Source: Phoronis australis
Lineage: Eukaryota; Phoronida; Phoronidae
NCBI GenBank assembly: GCA_002633005.1
Contig: NMRA01000016.1
Span: 1,111,874 to 1,131,939 of the forward strand
DNA: 20,066 bases
Direction: 5' to 3'
Position numbers and translations under genes: made by a program
Notes under the pieces: model-generated
What the model was told of the DNA's origin: nothing
Databases searched by the model: none
Seen by the model: the letters and a program-made list of their open reading frames with translations, nothing else
Part shown: positions 1-20,044 of the stretch, in pieces
How positions within the stretch are numbered: position 1 is the stretch's first letter
How the letters are laid out: each line of letters starts with the position of its first letter

Positions 1-402
1 TCTCTCAGGTGATCCAATAACTGTCCACTTGTAATCTACTGACTGATGACAAACTTTATGTAAGTTTTCAGCACTTCCTTTATATCGTCAATATTTCACG
101 GGTCCAATTCAGCAAAATTCAAAGAGTATGTTTATATTTAACATTTTGTATCAATGGTAGAATGTAGCTAAGACATTTTTGGACGATGCAGATCATCTTC
201 CTGCTGAAGTGACAAAGATTGGTATTCTCATCAAACTGAATATTTTGAGTGCTGCCTATTGTATGCTCTGTTATTTAATATTTAAATATAGACAATTCAC
301 AGAAACTATAATTTATTCACAAACTTTCTAATCCACACAAATAAAATTGCATGTTAGCTTGTCCCTGCATTGCCTTTTCAGTGATTACACACAACTACAG
401 AC
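1..402 (-). other. MTMR intron 4 (partial)
   Basis: This AT-rich stretch lies downstream of MTMR exon 4 on the minus strand. I searched it for the next PH-GRAM exon and found none. No repeat or RNA gene was recognised. Confidence 0.6.
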
Positions 403-513
403 CTTACAGAACAGCTCTATGCCATAAGAGTTTTCTCTCTTGCTGGATATCCCTCCAACTTTCTCAACCCTGCTTATAACACCCAGTGGAACATCGAGGA
501 TCAAAGGTGGACT
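403..513 (-). CDS. MTMR2: MTMR coding exon 4 (PH-GRAM, middle)
   Basis: The acceptor is ATTTTATTTCAG at 514. The exon encodes [21 protein letters not shown] and then [16 protein letters not shown], very close to vertebrate MTM1/MTMR1. Two 3' ends are possible: after AAG at 403 (donor GTCTGT, phase 0), or after 408 (donor GTAAGG, phase 1). The second donor is the better match, so the exon may really be 408-513. The next exon, expected to encode a DMRNLRF-like segment, is not found in positions 1-402. Confidence 0.92.
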
Positions 514-3500
514 CTGAAATAAAATTTAAGATAGATCTAGGGTCTGTTTCATGAAAGTGATTTAAGACTTAAGACAGAAATTTGGTCTTGATACGATCCC
601 TCATCACAATTTGGTCTTGATACGCTCCCTCTTCAAAATTGCTAAATAAAGGTTTAGCCAAGTAATTTTGATCACATCAGAGTCTTGAAATGATCTTAGA
701 AACAAGCAGTTATGTGCGTATTCTCAAAGACTTTGCACTTTTGCTCCAGTGAGATTTAATTATTATTATTCAAAGACGATAGGTGTAGCACAAGACCAAA
801 TTTTTGTCTTAGTCTTACGTGACTTTTCATGAGACAGTCACCCCATTAAATCGTCTGTGCATAACAATAGCTGTATTAGCTAACAGTGTACGTCAAGAAA
901 GTGACAGGATCATGGCAGAGACAGATATCTTGAGATTGTAATATTCCAAAATAACGTATCGGGTCAGAATACTTTAAAATGTACTAGTAGGCACTATGCA
1001 ACAGTAAAAATGTCATATGAATCTTATCAGCCACTTGAGATATGATGTTTCAAATTAAGCCAAACGTGGCCATTTTTCTACGGCCCCACTTAAACTTAAT
1101 TAGTATTCACATTATTTTTCACTAAGTTGTCGTTGTTACACTTCTAGTGGATATCATTTTGTTCAGCTTATGTAAACTGTAAATTTTGAATCTTTTTCAT
1201 TTTGCTAATACTGTGCTGTATTCCACATAGTTTATTTTTGTGTGAACATAACTGCTCTGATTATAACAACTGAATATCAAAATGAACATCATTATGGACT
1301 GATTGTTAATATCTATAACAGTTGTATTATACCTGTGGATGCAATACCGTGGTCACCATATTTACTGAATTAATACACATCTCAGTTTACGTCTTTGTTT
1401 CAATTTACCGATGTTGTCCTCTTCAGAACAAAGTGTATTTTGTGATGGCAGTTAAAATCACACATCTATCGTCATTAGTTTACACAGGTCTGTGTTTCTC
1501 AAAATAGAGTTCCTTACCCGGTCTGCACTTTTGAAATACAACTTGTAGTTTGTCACAAACAAAGTTCCCCTTGTCGCATATGTGTAAGGGCACAAATAAG
1601 TCACGTCCTTCTCTGAAAAGAAAACAATATTCAGTAATTGCATAATTTATACTTCAAAGCGACAAAAAATCATCCACCCTTTTACAGAAATCATGTAAAT
1701 AGATAGTACATTATAAATATTAGAATAGAAAGGCCTCTGGCCCACAGCACAAATTAAATACAGACAACATATAAATTTAGATCAAACGTATTGTTTTGAA
1801 ATGTTTCCTCAGTGTCTCAGCATTTTCCATGAACTTGGTAATGCATCTTATTGTTGTCTTGCTTTGCGACACCCACAGTCTCTCAAACATGTCTCTTAGA
1901 TACAATACCAAGGTATCTTGTTAATATAAAACAACAAAAAATGATAATGTAAATGATTTTGCTTGATGATAAAAGATAGAGATTTATTAACCAGGGGTAA
2001 CCACAATTAATAACATTGTCAAAATTAGTAAATTCCAGATATCAACCATGGTTGATATATAGATTTAACATTATGCTACTATTAATTAATACCAAAACCG
2101 AATTTCATTGAAATAAAAAAGGAGAGACAGAGGAATATAGATGGTACACAATATTTGATAAATTACCGTATGTGAACTGTCTGCATTTATCTCTTTATGA
2201 ATTTTATTCACAAATTCTTTGGTTGATAATGGCACACCTCTTTGAGCAATATTAAATATGATTAAAATTGAGCGTGAAATGGGATTTCTTCTTTTTAAAA
2301 AATTATACACAGGACACCAACTGAATGTCCAATTATATAAGGATAATTGAGTAGGAAGGCTAATGTAGAACTCTTAATACAATGTGGACAATAAAGAGAC
2401 ACCGTGGCTCAATAAAGAGACACAGTGGATTGAAATTTACCGGTTTCCTTTACGCTTTCACCCGCTAACAGAGGCGGTTCATCCGATTGGCTATACTTTG
2501 TTGCAGCATCATTCTTTGCATGAATCTAAAACAGGTGAAATGAGTGTATTAATATCAGAGAAATAGACACATAGTATGACACATTGCATTGCTTGAGAGA
2601 AGATGCAGTTTCCTCACGTATTTACATTTTACATCTTGACAGTGCAAGGTTTTGAGAAACCATAACAGACTATGAAAAATAAAGGCATAATATTTGTTGA
2701 GTTAAGGTAACAATTATTGATGATGTTACTTATGAAATACTTATGATCCAGACAACATAAAAAGTAGTACTACATTGTCTCAATTCAAAGTACAAAACAT
2801 TATAATTTTCGTGATAGGCTTATGTTGCATACTGTAATTGAGCCAACAATCAAATGACGGCAGAGGTTGTCTCAACTCACACATGTCTCATCTAACTGAC
2901 TCTCCTTGACATTACTAGCAGACTATCCTCCCCACATCCCTCCTTACATTCCCATTTGACCCTGACCACATCTTGAAGTCATGATGGCCAGAGTATGTTC
3001 AAGTTGGATAGTACTAAAGATACTGTAGACATCCAAAGGTATCCCTCTACGCATGAAACATACTAAAAGTAAAGTGAATTTGATGGTCAAGTCGTTTACA
3101 GAATTGGTGAATTTCTCGTTCAAAGCGTGACATGCAGTCGAATAAAGCCTCTCTAAATCGCTTGCCAATGGGCACTTGCCTACAGGCCAATCGGTTTCGA
3201 TGCTTGACTCGCACTACAGTGGACCAGGTTCAATACCGGACATTGACAGGAACGAGACTGGAATGGGAACCATACTCCCCCCAAATGCAAGGCTGACCTG
3301 GCAGACGATACATCACGGTGAATCTCGCTGAAGGCAAATTCCAGCATGCATCCTGGTGTTGATGAAGAGAATTCCAGTATAATACTGGCCGGGCGATGCT
3401 GAGAGGAGTGCTGTGAATCTCCGGTTCCGCAAATGGCATACACTTGGAAAAGGCACCGTAGTGCCTCTAATTAATCTAAATTGCATACCAAGGAATTATT

Positions 3501-4092
3501 GCCTATTAGACAATGGGTTTGGAAGCTTGCCTGGCACACCAAAGATCCCAAAAGTCCTGGCAGAGAACATGTAGACGTTTCTACACAGTAGTGTAGAAAA
3601 CTATTTCAGGCCGGTTATCATCAACAGCCTATCATGTCTACCACCAAGCAGAGCCACTGTCTCTACTTAGATATTGAGAAGGTGATGCTCCCAGTGTGAG
3701 GCATAATTCGTCGAAAAGCTTCCAGCATATGAAGGTCCCATGCCTCTGGGAGCACAGCCTGCTAAGCCTAAGCAAGAGACAGTACATCACTTACGTCCCC
3801 ACTGGTCATGAGTGCTAGGGACAGTGTTTCTGTAATGGCTATTGCTCAATTATTCATGTGTTTGATTCAGGCCAAAGACTACCTTTATCTCTGGCGCATT
3901 TTCCGCAGAGGTTGACGAAGACGAGGTTATACTTTTTGATGGGGAGTGGCCCGAGTGGCTGTCAGCAGTGGTCAACCCAGCGCTTCTAGAAGACCCCGAA
4001 TTATCAGACATAGCGACTGATTCAGAGCTGAAAGTGTCGTTCTTTGAGTCTGTTATGGCTCCTAACATTTCCTGACTTTCTCTTCTGTCCAT
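403..4092 (-). CDS. MTMR2: Myotubularin-family phosphoinositide 3-phosphatase (MTM1/MTMR1/MTMR2 group), 5' part
   Basis: Members of this group remove the 3-phosphate from PI3P and PI(3,5)P2 on endosomal membranes. Four coding exons are visible on the minus strand: 4092-3883, 2525-2441, 1612-1518 and 513-403 (or 408). Their phases agree (0, 1, 0) and they give about 167 residues. In order these are a Ser-rich N-terminus (residues 1-70), a linker with EEPPLLPGE-like DEPPLLAGE, and the PH-GRAM start with [42 protein letters not shown] and ENSYGIE. These match the human MTM1, MTMR1 and MTMR2 PH-GRAM region, and the Ser-rich leader with STSAEN resembles the MTMR2 N-terminus (STSADN). The start at 4092 has a strong Kozak context (AACATGG). 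The rest of PH-GRAM, the CX5R phosphatase domain and the coiled coil lie off the left edge. The group is well supported; choosing MTMR2 over MTMR1 or MTM1 is inference, and an invertebrate may have one co-ortholog of all three. Confidence 0.9.
540..844. mobile_element. TIR-bearing non-autonomous element (MITE-like) in MTMR intron 3
   Basis: The left end (540-590) reads GGGTCTGTTTCATGAAAG and so on to TTTGGTCTTG. The right end (791-844) is its reverse complement with a few substitutions and short indels, giving terminal inverted repeats of about 51-54 bp around a 200-bp core. There is no coding capacity. The GGGnCTGTTTCATGAAA-type end resembles inverted-repeat ends of short DNA elements in animal genomes, but I cannot assign a superfamily. 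No convincing target-site duplication is visible. Confidence 0.7.
579..631 (+). repeat. Two-copy tandem repeat, 29-bp period
   Basis: The 24-base unit AATTTGGTCTTGATACG(A/C)TCCCTC occurs at 579-602 and 608-631, a 29-base period. It begins inside the left inverted repeat of the element at 540-844, so the left end of that element is partly duplicated. Confidence 0.8.
1518..1612 (-). CDS. MTMR2: MTMR coding exon 3 (PH-GRAM, first strands)
   Basis: This 95-nt exon has acceptor TTTTCTTTTCAG and donor GTAAGG. It encodes [15 protein letters not shown] followed by [16 protein letters not shown], the conserved opening of the myotubularin PH-GRAM domain. It ends in phase 0. Confidence 0.93.
1613..2440 (-). 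other. MTMR intron 2
   Basis: This is AT-rich intron sequence. One minus-strand open frame (2086-2310) contains [16 protein letters not shown], which slightly resembles a transposase helix-turn-helix but is far too short to call. Nothing else was recognised. Confidence 0.55.
2441..2525 (-). CDS. MTMR2: MTMR coding exon 2
   Basis: This is an 85-nt exon with a pyrimidine-rich acceptor ending TGTTTTAG and donor GTAAAT. It encodes 28 residues plus one base, including [17 protein letters not shown], which aligns with the segment before the PH-GRAM domain in MTMR2. The usual LPGE motif reads LAGE here. The phase (0 in, 1 out) joins exons 1 and 3 exactly. Confidence 0.85.
2526..3882 (-). other. MTMR intron 1
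   Basis: The left half is AT-rich and the right half (about 3170-3850) is clearly richer in GC. The right half contains small hairpins, for example CCAGTAT-A-ATACTGG near 3373-3388 and TTCTACAC-AGTA-GTGTAGAA near 3578-3600. The GC-rich part could be an old repeat insertion. Open frames on the minus strand at 3180-3443 have no recognisable domain. Confidence 0.5.
3883..4092 (-). CDS. MTMR2: MTMR coding exon 1
   Basis: This exon holds 70 codons from ATG at 4092 to AAG, with donor GTAGTC at 3882. An in-frame TTG lies 15 bases upstream, but the ATG with AACATGG context is the better start. The peptide begins [15 protein letters not shown] and is Ser/Thr-rich, with [11 protein letters not shown] near residues 50-60 and [11 protein letters not shown] at the end. 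It is predicted disordered, as in MTMR2, where the equivalent region carries regulatory phosphorylation. The exon ends in phase 0. Confidence 0.85.
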
Positions 4093-4249
4093 GTTCACGG
4101 CCACCAAACAGCTTACATACTTAAAATGTTTCTAAAATTAATTCCCGTTTTCTGTGGTCCACCATTGCCTAGTGCTGCTACCTGGTGTTCGTGTAGTTTT
4201 CAATAAAAGAAGTTAAGTTTCGGTGTTCGGCCATTATTCGCGTGGAAAG
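4093..4249. promoter_or_regulatory. Shared head-to-head promoter region, MTMR / AIFM1
   Basis: 157 bp separate the minus-strand MTMR start codon from the plus-strand AIFM1 start codon, so both 5' UTRs and the core promoters must fit here or overlap the first exons. No TATA box is evident. CpG dinucleotides are frequent near the AIFM1 side (around 4221-4258), and GGCCATTATT at about 4229 contains a GCCAT core as in YY1 sites. Compact TATA-less bidirectional promoters are common for housekeeping pairs. Confidence 0.65.
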
Positions 4250-15201
<10,952 letters not shown>

Positions 15202-15202
<1 letters not shown>

Positions 15203-15207
15203 ATAAA
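15202..15207 (+). terminator. Proximal AIFM1 poly(A) signal
   Basis: AATAAA starts at the last base of the TAA stop codon (TAAATAAAC), followed within 15 bases by T-rich then TTGTTATA sequence. If used, the 3' UTR would be only about 20-30 bases. Confidence 0.5.
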
Positions 15208-17400
15208 CTTTAATTTTTAGTTGTTATACAGATTCACGGAGCTTTGCTGCCAGTCAACCTGGAACAGAATATTTCAAAATTGTAATATTATTAGCCACTC
15301 CTTCTTTCTCAGTTATTAATTTATTGTAAGCCAAAACACAGTTGGATTTAACTTACTGCAAGAGATATGCAAAAATCATGGGGTTTTCATGTGAACTGTT
15401 AGTGGGTGTGTTTAGGATGTCAATTTTTCCTCAGCTAAAACCTGGTTGATTAAGTGTTGATTTGTATTCTGGCAGTCCACAGTTAGATTGCCCAGTGCTG
15501 TGGAAGAATGGGCTGTGCGTTTTGGTTTGCTCAGGTTTGTGAATTATTTGATAAATTTTACTTTAGGAAAATGTCAAGAGGTATCATAACTTGTGCTGTA
15601 TGAGATTGTTGCAATTATTTTAAGTCTTGTCTGCACGCCATCTGTTGCCTGTATCTGATGACCTAATTAATATAAGTCTGAAAAGGTTTCTGCCCTCAAC
15701 GTGACACGAACCCAGGACGTTCTGCTAAGGTGCAGATTAACATATTCATCTGTATGAGATTATCATTCACTTTGGTTGTCGTGGTCCTGTTCCATCAATG
15801 AAGACTATAGTCTTGTACAAAGGCGTATAAATTACCACAAAACTTAGGCTGTTTGGCATTGTTGAAAGTGTATGTAACCTATTACATATGTTTGTGATCT
15901 CTGGGACATTGTTTGAAAGGCTGTGTATAAAAAGCTGTATCAAATTAGCTTCAAATTCTATCAGAAATAAATAATTTAGTAACTGATAATCGAGTATGTT
16001 TTCTTGCCTCGCCCAAGTGTGTCATCTGGGAGAGTTTTTAGGCGTGTCATACATGCCTATGGTAGACGGTTTGCATAAAATCAAGTTTTCATAGGAGGCG
16101 GGTGTCACTATTGTTATTAGGTGTATGTTGTTTAAGCAACTGGTTTCAAGTCGCGACCTAATCTTGTGCCCTGATTGGCTCATCCCACTTGCTGTGGTCT
16201 TCCCACGAATGAGTTCCATTCCCAAAGTCTAGCATGATGGGGTGATTTTTCATGGACTAGTTTTTGGCGACTCGTGATTTTTGTCGCTGGCACTCCTGGT
16301 AATCGTAGCTGCTGGACACCAGCTCTGAATCTAGCTTACTAAAATAGTTTTGACCCATTAATAGAGCATTAACAACTACTTTTCTAGCTATCTAAAACAA
16401 TGCAGTTCCTTGTAACCTTGCGAACTCTCAAAAGTTTGTAGCAAATTTTGAAATCTTTCAAAGTCAGCTAAACATGGAAGCACGACCTACGCTTTAGGCC
16501 ACAACCATAGTATCCATTCTGTAACACAATAGTATTTAGTGCCACACGGTGTGTTTGTTGTTGAATCCTGCTTTTGTCACTCATTCGCTTATGGTGCTTT
16601 AGACTGGACGAAGACTGATTGAAATCGCCATGGCTGGGTTTAGTATTGCTCTTTTAATTTAGGATATTTGCCTCCCCGCGTCGTGTCTGAGCAAGCGAAC
16701 ACACGGCTTCCTGGTCTTCAGCATGTGCCGGTCTCGGTCATTCTTGTGACGCGCTCAGTCCCCCCAAGATCTGCTCCCAATTTGATGCCCCTCTCCCTCA
16801 CAAAGCTACGACATGTTGCAACGATACAATAAGTTGACTCTACACGGTAGGCCGTTTTATGGGTTTAGTGTACCTCGTGTCTCGTGCACTACAAATTGAC
16901 AGTTCTCCTGAGACCAGAAATCACGTAATCTGATTATATACAAGGGGCAAATTGAATGGCAAGTTGTTTAGTCTTAGGTAGAATATTTTGTGTAGCAGCT
17001 TTACAGATTGAAAATGATTGTTGCATCCTGTTTGTTTCATCAAATTTCAAAAAGAACAAAGTCTTGGTTGGTAACGTTTAGTTACTGTGAAGTCATGATC
17101 GCTCGGCTGTCGCGATTAACTGACCTATCGCCAGGATTATGACCTACGTCTTAACTGACCAATAAGAACGCAGTATTCTTGGCACACCGTCGTCTGCATT
17201 TCCAAGCCGCCATTTTACCCGAGAAACAATGCACGTTGTTGGTAAACCTTTTCTTTGTCTATAGCTCAAGAAATTGTACGATATGAAAGGTGAAACGGTG
17301 TTGATATAGCGTGTGTCAGAAGCTCTGATAGCTGAAGAATATCCCGTCACTTTTTGGGCATTCATTAAACCGAAAAGTTGAACACAACTACCGGTATATT
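15203..17400. other. AIFM1 3' flank, no gene established
   Basis: Contains the likely 3' UTR and then intergenic DNA. A GC-richer patch at about 16670-16830 carries a plus-strand open frame of roughly 55 codons (to TAA near 16829) with no recognisable domain. CCAAT (17159-17163) and a YY1-like GCCGCCATTTT (17206-17216) sit 40 bases apart and look like a promoter fragment. No tRNA or other RNA gene was found. Confidence 0.5.
15966..15971 (+). terminator. Distal AIFM1 poly(A) signal candidate
   Basis: AATAAATAA at 15966 is followed by GTATGTTTTCTTG, a TG/T-rich downstream stretch. It would give a 3' UTR of about 780 bases. Which signal is used cannot be told from sequence. Confidence 0.45.
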
Positions 17401-17402
17401 TG

Positions 17403-17516
17403 TTCCAAGACACAGGCGTCCTCAGCTTCTGATCGTCCCCAATACACTATATATAATACTACAAAAATGTAGTGTATTGGGGACGATCAGAAGCTGAGGT
17501 CGCCTGTGTTCCAAGA
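17403..17516. mobile_element. 98-bp palindromic foldback element with 8-bp target-site duplication
   Basis: The palindrome runs 17411-17508, starting CACAGGCG and ending CGCCTGTG. Its arms are 39 bases with one T-T mismatch (17419 with 17500) around an AT-rich loop of about 20 bases. TTCCAAGA lies immediately before (17403-17410) and after (17509-17516), as expected for an 8-bp target-site duplication. Eight-bp duplications are made by hAT- and P-type transposases; the superfamily is inference. The near-perfect arms suggest a recent insertion. It has no coding capacity. Confidence 0.8.
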
Positions 17517-18787
17517 TACGTGCATTTCAGTTTGGTGGCTATCTGATTTTGACTCCAGAGTTTCACTCTCTGGGCGCCTTTGTCTCGGAATCTGAAGAAT
17601 ATCCCAGCACTAGTTTACTCCTCGGAAATTGTTTTTAAGGACATTTTTATTATTTTTCATTTATTTCGACCTATTGTGGACATCGTTTTGCTTTCGTACC
17701 AGAGGTATATTTTTGTTATACAAAAAATCCGAAGGCTGGCGTTCAACTGAACGTCTCACCAAAATTGACTGAGATTCGATCGGCACAGGGAGGAGCAAGA
17801 TTACTGAATTCAAAGCCCCGTTCTAGTTGTTGTCACGATACAATAAACAGTTGAATTGCTTTTTGTTGAGAATCTCTAGTATACACTACGCCTGTAGAGT
17901 TAGGGAGAGTTCATTTTGTAGTTGTTCAAACAGGATATTTGGATTTATGAAGCTTTAAAAAAAACTTTTTAGTTATTTTTGTAAATGGCCATTTTTGTCA
18001 CTACACCAGGCTTGTTTGTAACCATACCACAGCTTAGTGATTATGATACGTTTTAAATTAGATGAAAGCTACCTTAAATTTATGCAATGAAACTACAAAA
18101 AATGTGAAGTTCATCAGGTTTACCTAACTCAAATGTCTTTTTGTGCACTGAATTACGGCCAATTCCATTCATTAATTTAACTTGGACACAGCCCTACACC
18201 CACCGGAGCTAACTACTTGCCTAGGACAAGATGAATTATGTGTCTGAGCTATGAACCTGATTTTTTTAATCAAAACAATTTGCTCGAAGATTAGAAAAGT
18301 ATAAACAGTGCTATCGACTCCACCTACTTTACTCGGGAGAATCCCATCAGTTGTGACCTGTGTATACTTTATTTTCTGTTTTGGCGGAATTTAGCAGACG
18401 GCAGAATATAAATATCGGCGAATCTTTACTGATTTTGTTCGAAATACCCTGAAATCTATGACATCGTAGAGAAAATTCGACTTTAAGTTACACACCTAGC
18501 TTTTCATGAACAAATCGCATCAGTGGTCTTGTTAGTTTTCAAGTGAAGAGAACCCCGTGTGGGGTTCTTCGGATTTCCGAAATACCTTTCATCGAACACA
18601 TATTTTTTCATCGACGCCTTTACAATTCTCAAACCATAAACGTTCTATTATTCTTAGCTGAAACGCGTCACCTAGCTGTTGTCTTCGTCGAAGCGTTTTC
18701 GGGAAGTGCAAAAAACTCATCGATTCCACTAAGAACGTCGTTTGGCGACAGTGCATTTGCCTCTGACTTCTAGTTTGTTTGTCGAGT

Positions 18788-18815
18788 GTCACGTGACTTA
18801 GCAAGGGGGCGGAGC
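18788..18815. promoter_or_regulatory. E-box GTCACGTGAC next to a GC box
   Basis: GTCACGTGAC (18788-18797) is a perfect palindromic E-box of the USF/MITF/TFEB (CLEAR-like) type. GGGGGCGGAGC (18805-18815) is an Sp1-type GC box 7 bases later. The pair is typical of a TATA-less promoter, but no transcript can be proved on either side. Confidence 0.4.
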
Positions 18816-19010
18816 TTCTGATACGTCAAATACTCTACGTGATAGCTAGGACCTTAGGTCAGATTCTCTGATATATACAGGCTTTCGAAATGCGGCCTTT
18901 GTACAAATCTGTTGACGAAGCACATGTGGTCCGATCATAGCCGTTTTCCGATGGACGAGGCACACGCGCACCGACTCAGTTTAATGACATGGGGGCCCGT
19001 CCAATTTTAG

Positions 19011-19142
19011 GAATGTGGACCTTTTACCGGCGCATCACCGAAGTCCACTAAAAAGGCGGGAACTACCAAAATTCGACGAATGCACAACTAATATCCGCTC
19101 TGTTTGTACCCCGCGAAACTTAGTAAAAGGTCCAACATTCTC
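19011..19142. repeat. Inverted repeat, about 18-base arms
   Basis: GAATGTGGACCTTTTAC (about 19012-19028) and GTAAAAGGTCCAACATTC (about 19123-19140) are reverse complements apart from one inserted base, separated by about 95 bases. No flanking duplication was seen. Confidence 0.5.
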
Positions 19143-19843
19143 GAAAGTTCGAGGCCCCCCCCCCGATTTTTCTGGGTACGTGCATGTACCCTGTGCTCAA
19201 ACTCCACTCCCATGGACTAATTCATAGTCAGATACTGAACATTGTAGATTGGTACAGTACGTCATAGATTGGTGCCAGCGAGATAACGTTCGTACTTTGA
19301 GTTAGTCAAAGGTTAGAAGGGACCATGCCTTGAGCCGTCAGTGCAGACTAGACGGACCCTCGAGAGCCGGTCGAATTTGAGTCATGGTCCGACGTAGTCC
19401 ACTTGTTTAATTGTAGTGTAGTCTATCTGACATCAAATTTGTGTTCTTGATTGCCTGGCTTCGCGGACGAAATAAGTAAGTTCAGTTGTGAATTCGTCGG
19501 TCTGCTAGTATCACGCGTGGCAAGGATCGAGGGGTCAGCCTTAATAGTTGAACGTTAGAGGTCGTACGCGTTACAACGCTGAACAAGAAAAAAACGTTTG
19601 TCTGATTTTTTTATGCCGGTCAGTGACGAATTACGGTCTCTGGCCGGGTAACGTCAGAGCCGTTCTGCATATATGACTGACCCCTCCGACTCACCATTTT
19701 AATTCGCTGAAAATGCTGCTCATTACTTCATTAAAAATATGAGGCACGTACACTATCTCTCACTCCCGGGACCGACGCGCTGATCGATGTGTTGAGCAAG
19801 TCGCTCTCCCTAGACTAGGCCTAAGTCTTACACTCTTACAGTT

Positions 19844-19887
19844 ATGCAGTTCTGTCGTCGGCCAGCCCTTGTATTGTCGGCATTGAC
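19844..19887 (+). CDS. Possible first coding exon of a downstream gene (partial)
   Basis: ATG at 19844 (G at -3) opens MQFCRRPALVLSAL plus two bases, followed by a perfect donor GTGAGT at 19888. The short basic-hydrophobic peptide could begin a signal or mitochondrial targeting sequence. The region is CpG-rich like the AIFM1 promoter. No second exon is inside the window, so this rests only on the start and donor. Confidence 0.3.
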
Positions 19888-20036
19888 GTGAGTACGGTGA
19901 TTTGAGCACAACATCTACCTTGAAAGTCTTGAGACTAAAACTAAAAATTCTCGTGCTTTCTTGTATCAGATCAAATATGTGATGTTGATGTATTGGACGC
20001 ATCCCGCTGTCAGCTGTTGATGCATGGCGTAGCCGT

Positions 20037-20044
20037 TGACGTCA
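20037..20044. promoter_or_regulatory. Consensus CRE site TGACGTCA
   Basis: A perfect CREB/ATF palindrome lies near the right end in CpG-rich sequence. It is followed by a 12-base G run (20053-20064) that ends the sequence. It may belong to a promoter of a gene starting beyond the window. Confidence 0.4.

Larger units (their letters stand above)
514..1517 (-). other. MTMR intron 3
   Basis: Apart from the inverted-repeat element at 540-844, this intron is AT-rich sequence in which I see no exon, RNA gene or further repeat. The plus-strand open frame at 1322-1507 has no recognisable protein features and lies partly over the exon 3 splice donor. Confidence 0.6.
17517..19840. other. Intergenic stretch, no gene established
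   Basis: Mostly AT-rich to 18500, then richer in CpG towards the right end. It holds a promoter-like E-box/GC-box pair near 18788-18815 and an inverted repeat near 19010-19142. Several overlapping short open frames around 18540-18800 occur on both strands; none has a recognised domain. Confidence 0.45.

Noticed and set aside
2881-2960. Possible MTMR exon 2 with VKESQLDET before a GTGAGT donor on the minus strand
   Set aside because: The only acceptor in phase has a purine-rich upstream tract, and the end phase does not fit exon 3. The exon at 2441-2525 fits fully.
3220-3245. GGTTCAATACC, similar to a tRNA/SINE B box
   Set aside because: No matching A box or tRNA fold upstream; one short motif is not enough to call a SINE.
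3850-4107. Minus-strand frame taken from a TTG at 4107 to the stop at 3850
   Set aside because: The real start is the ATG at 4092, and the exon ends at the donor after 3883; the last residues are intron.
15685-15745. Minus-strand tRNA-like tail (GGGTTCGTGTC with a short stem TCTGC/GCAGA)
   Set aside because: The T-stem does not pair and no acceptor stem or A box was found; at most a decayed SINE.
19015-19227. 70-codon plus-strand frame with PPPDFSGYVHVP
   Set aside because: It runs through a homopolymer C tract and the inverted repeat; no family recognised.
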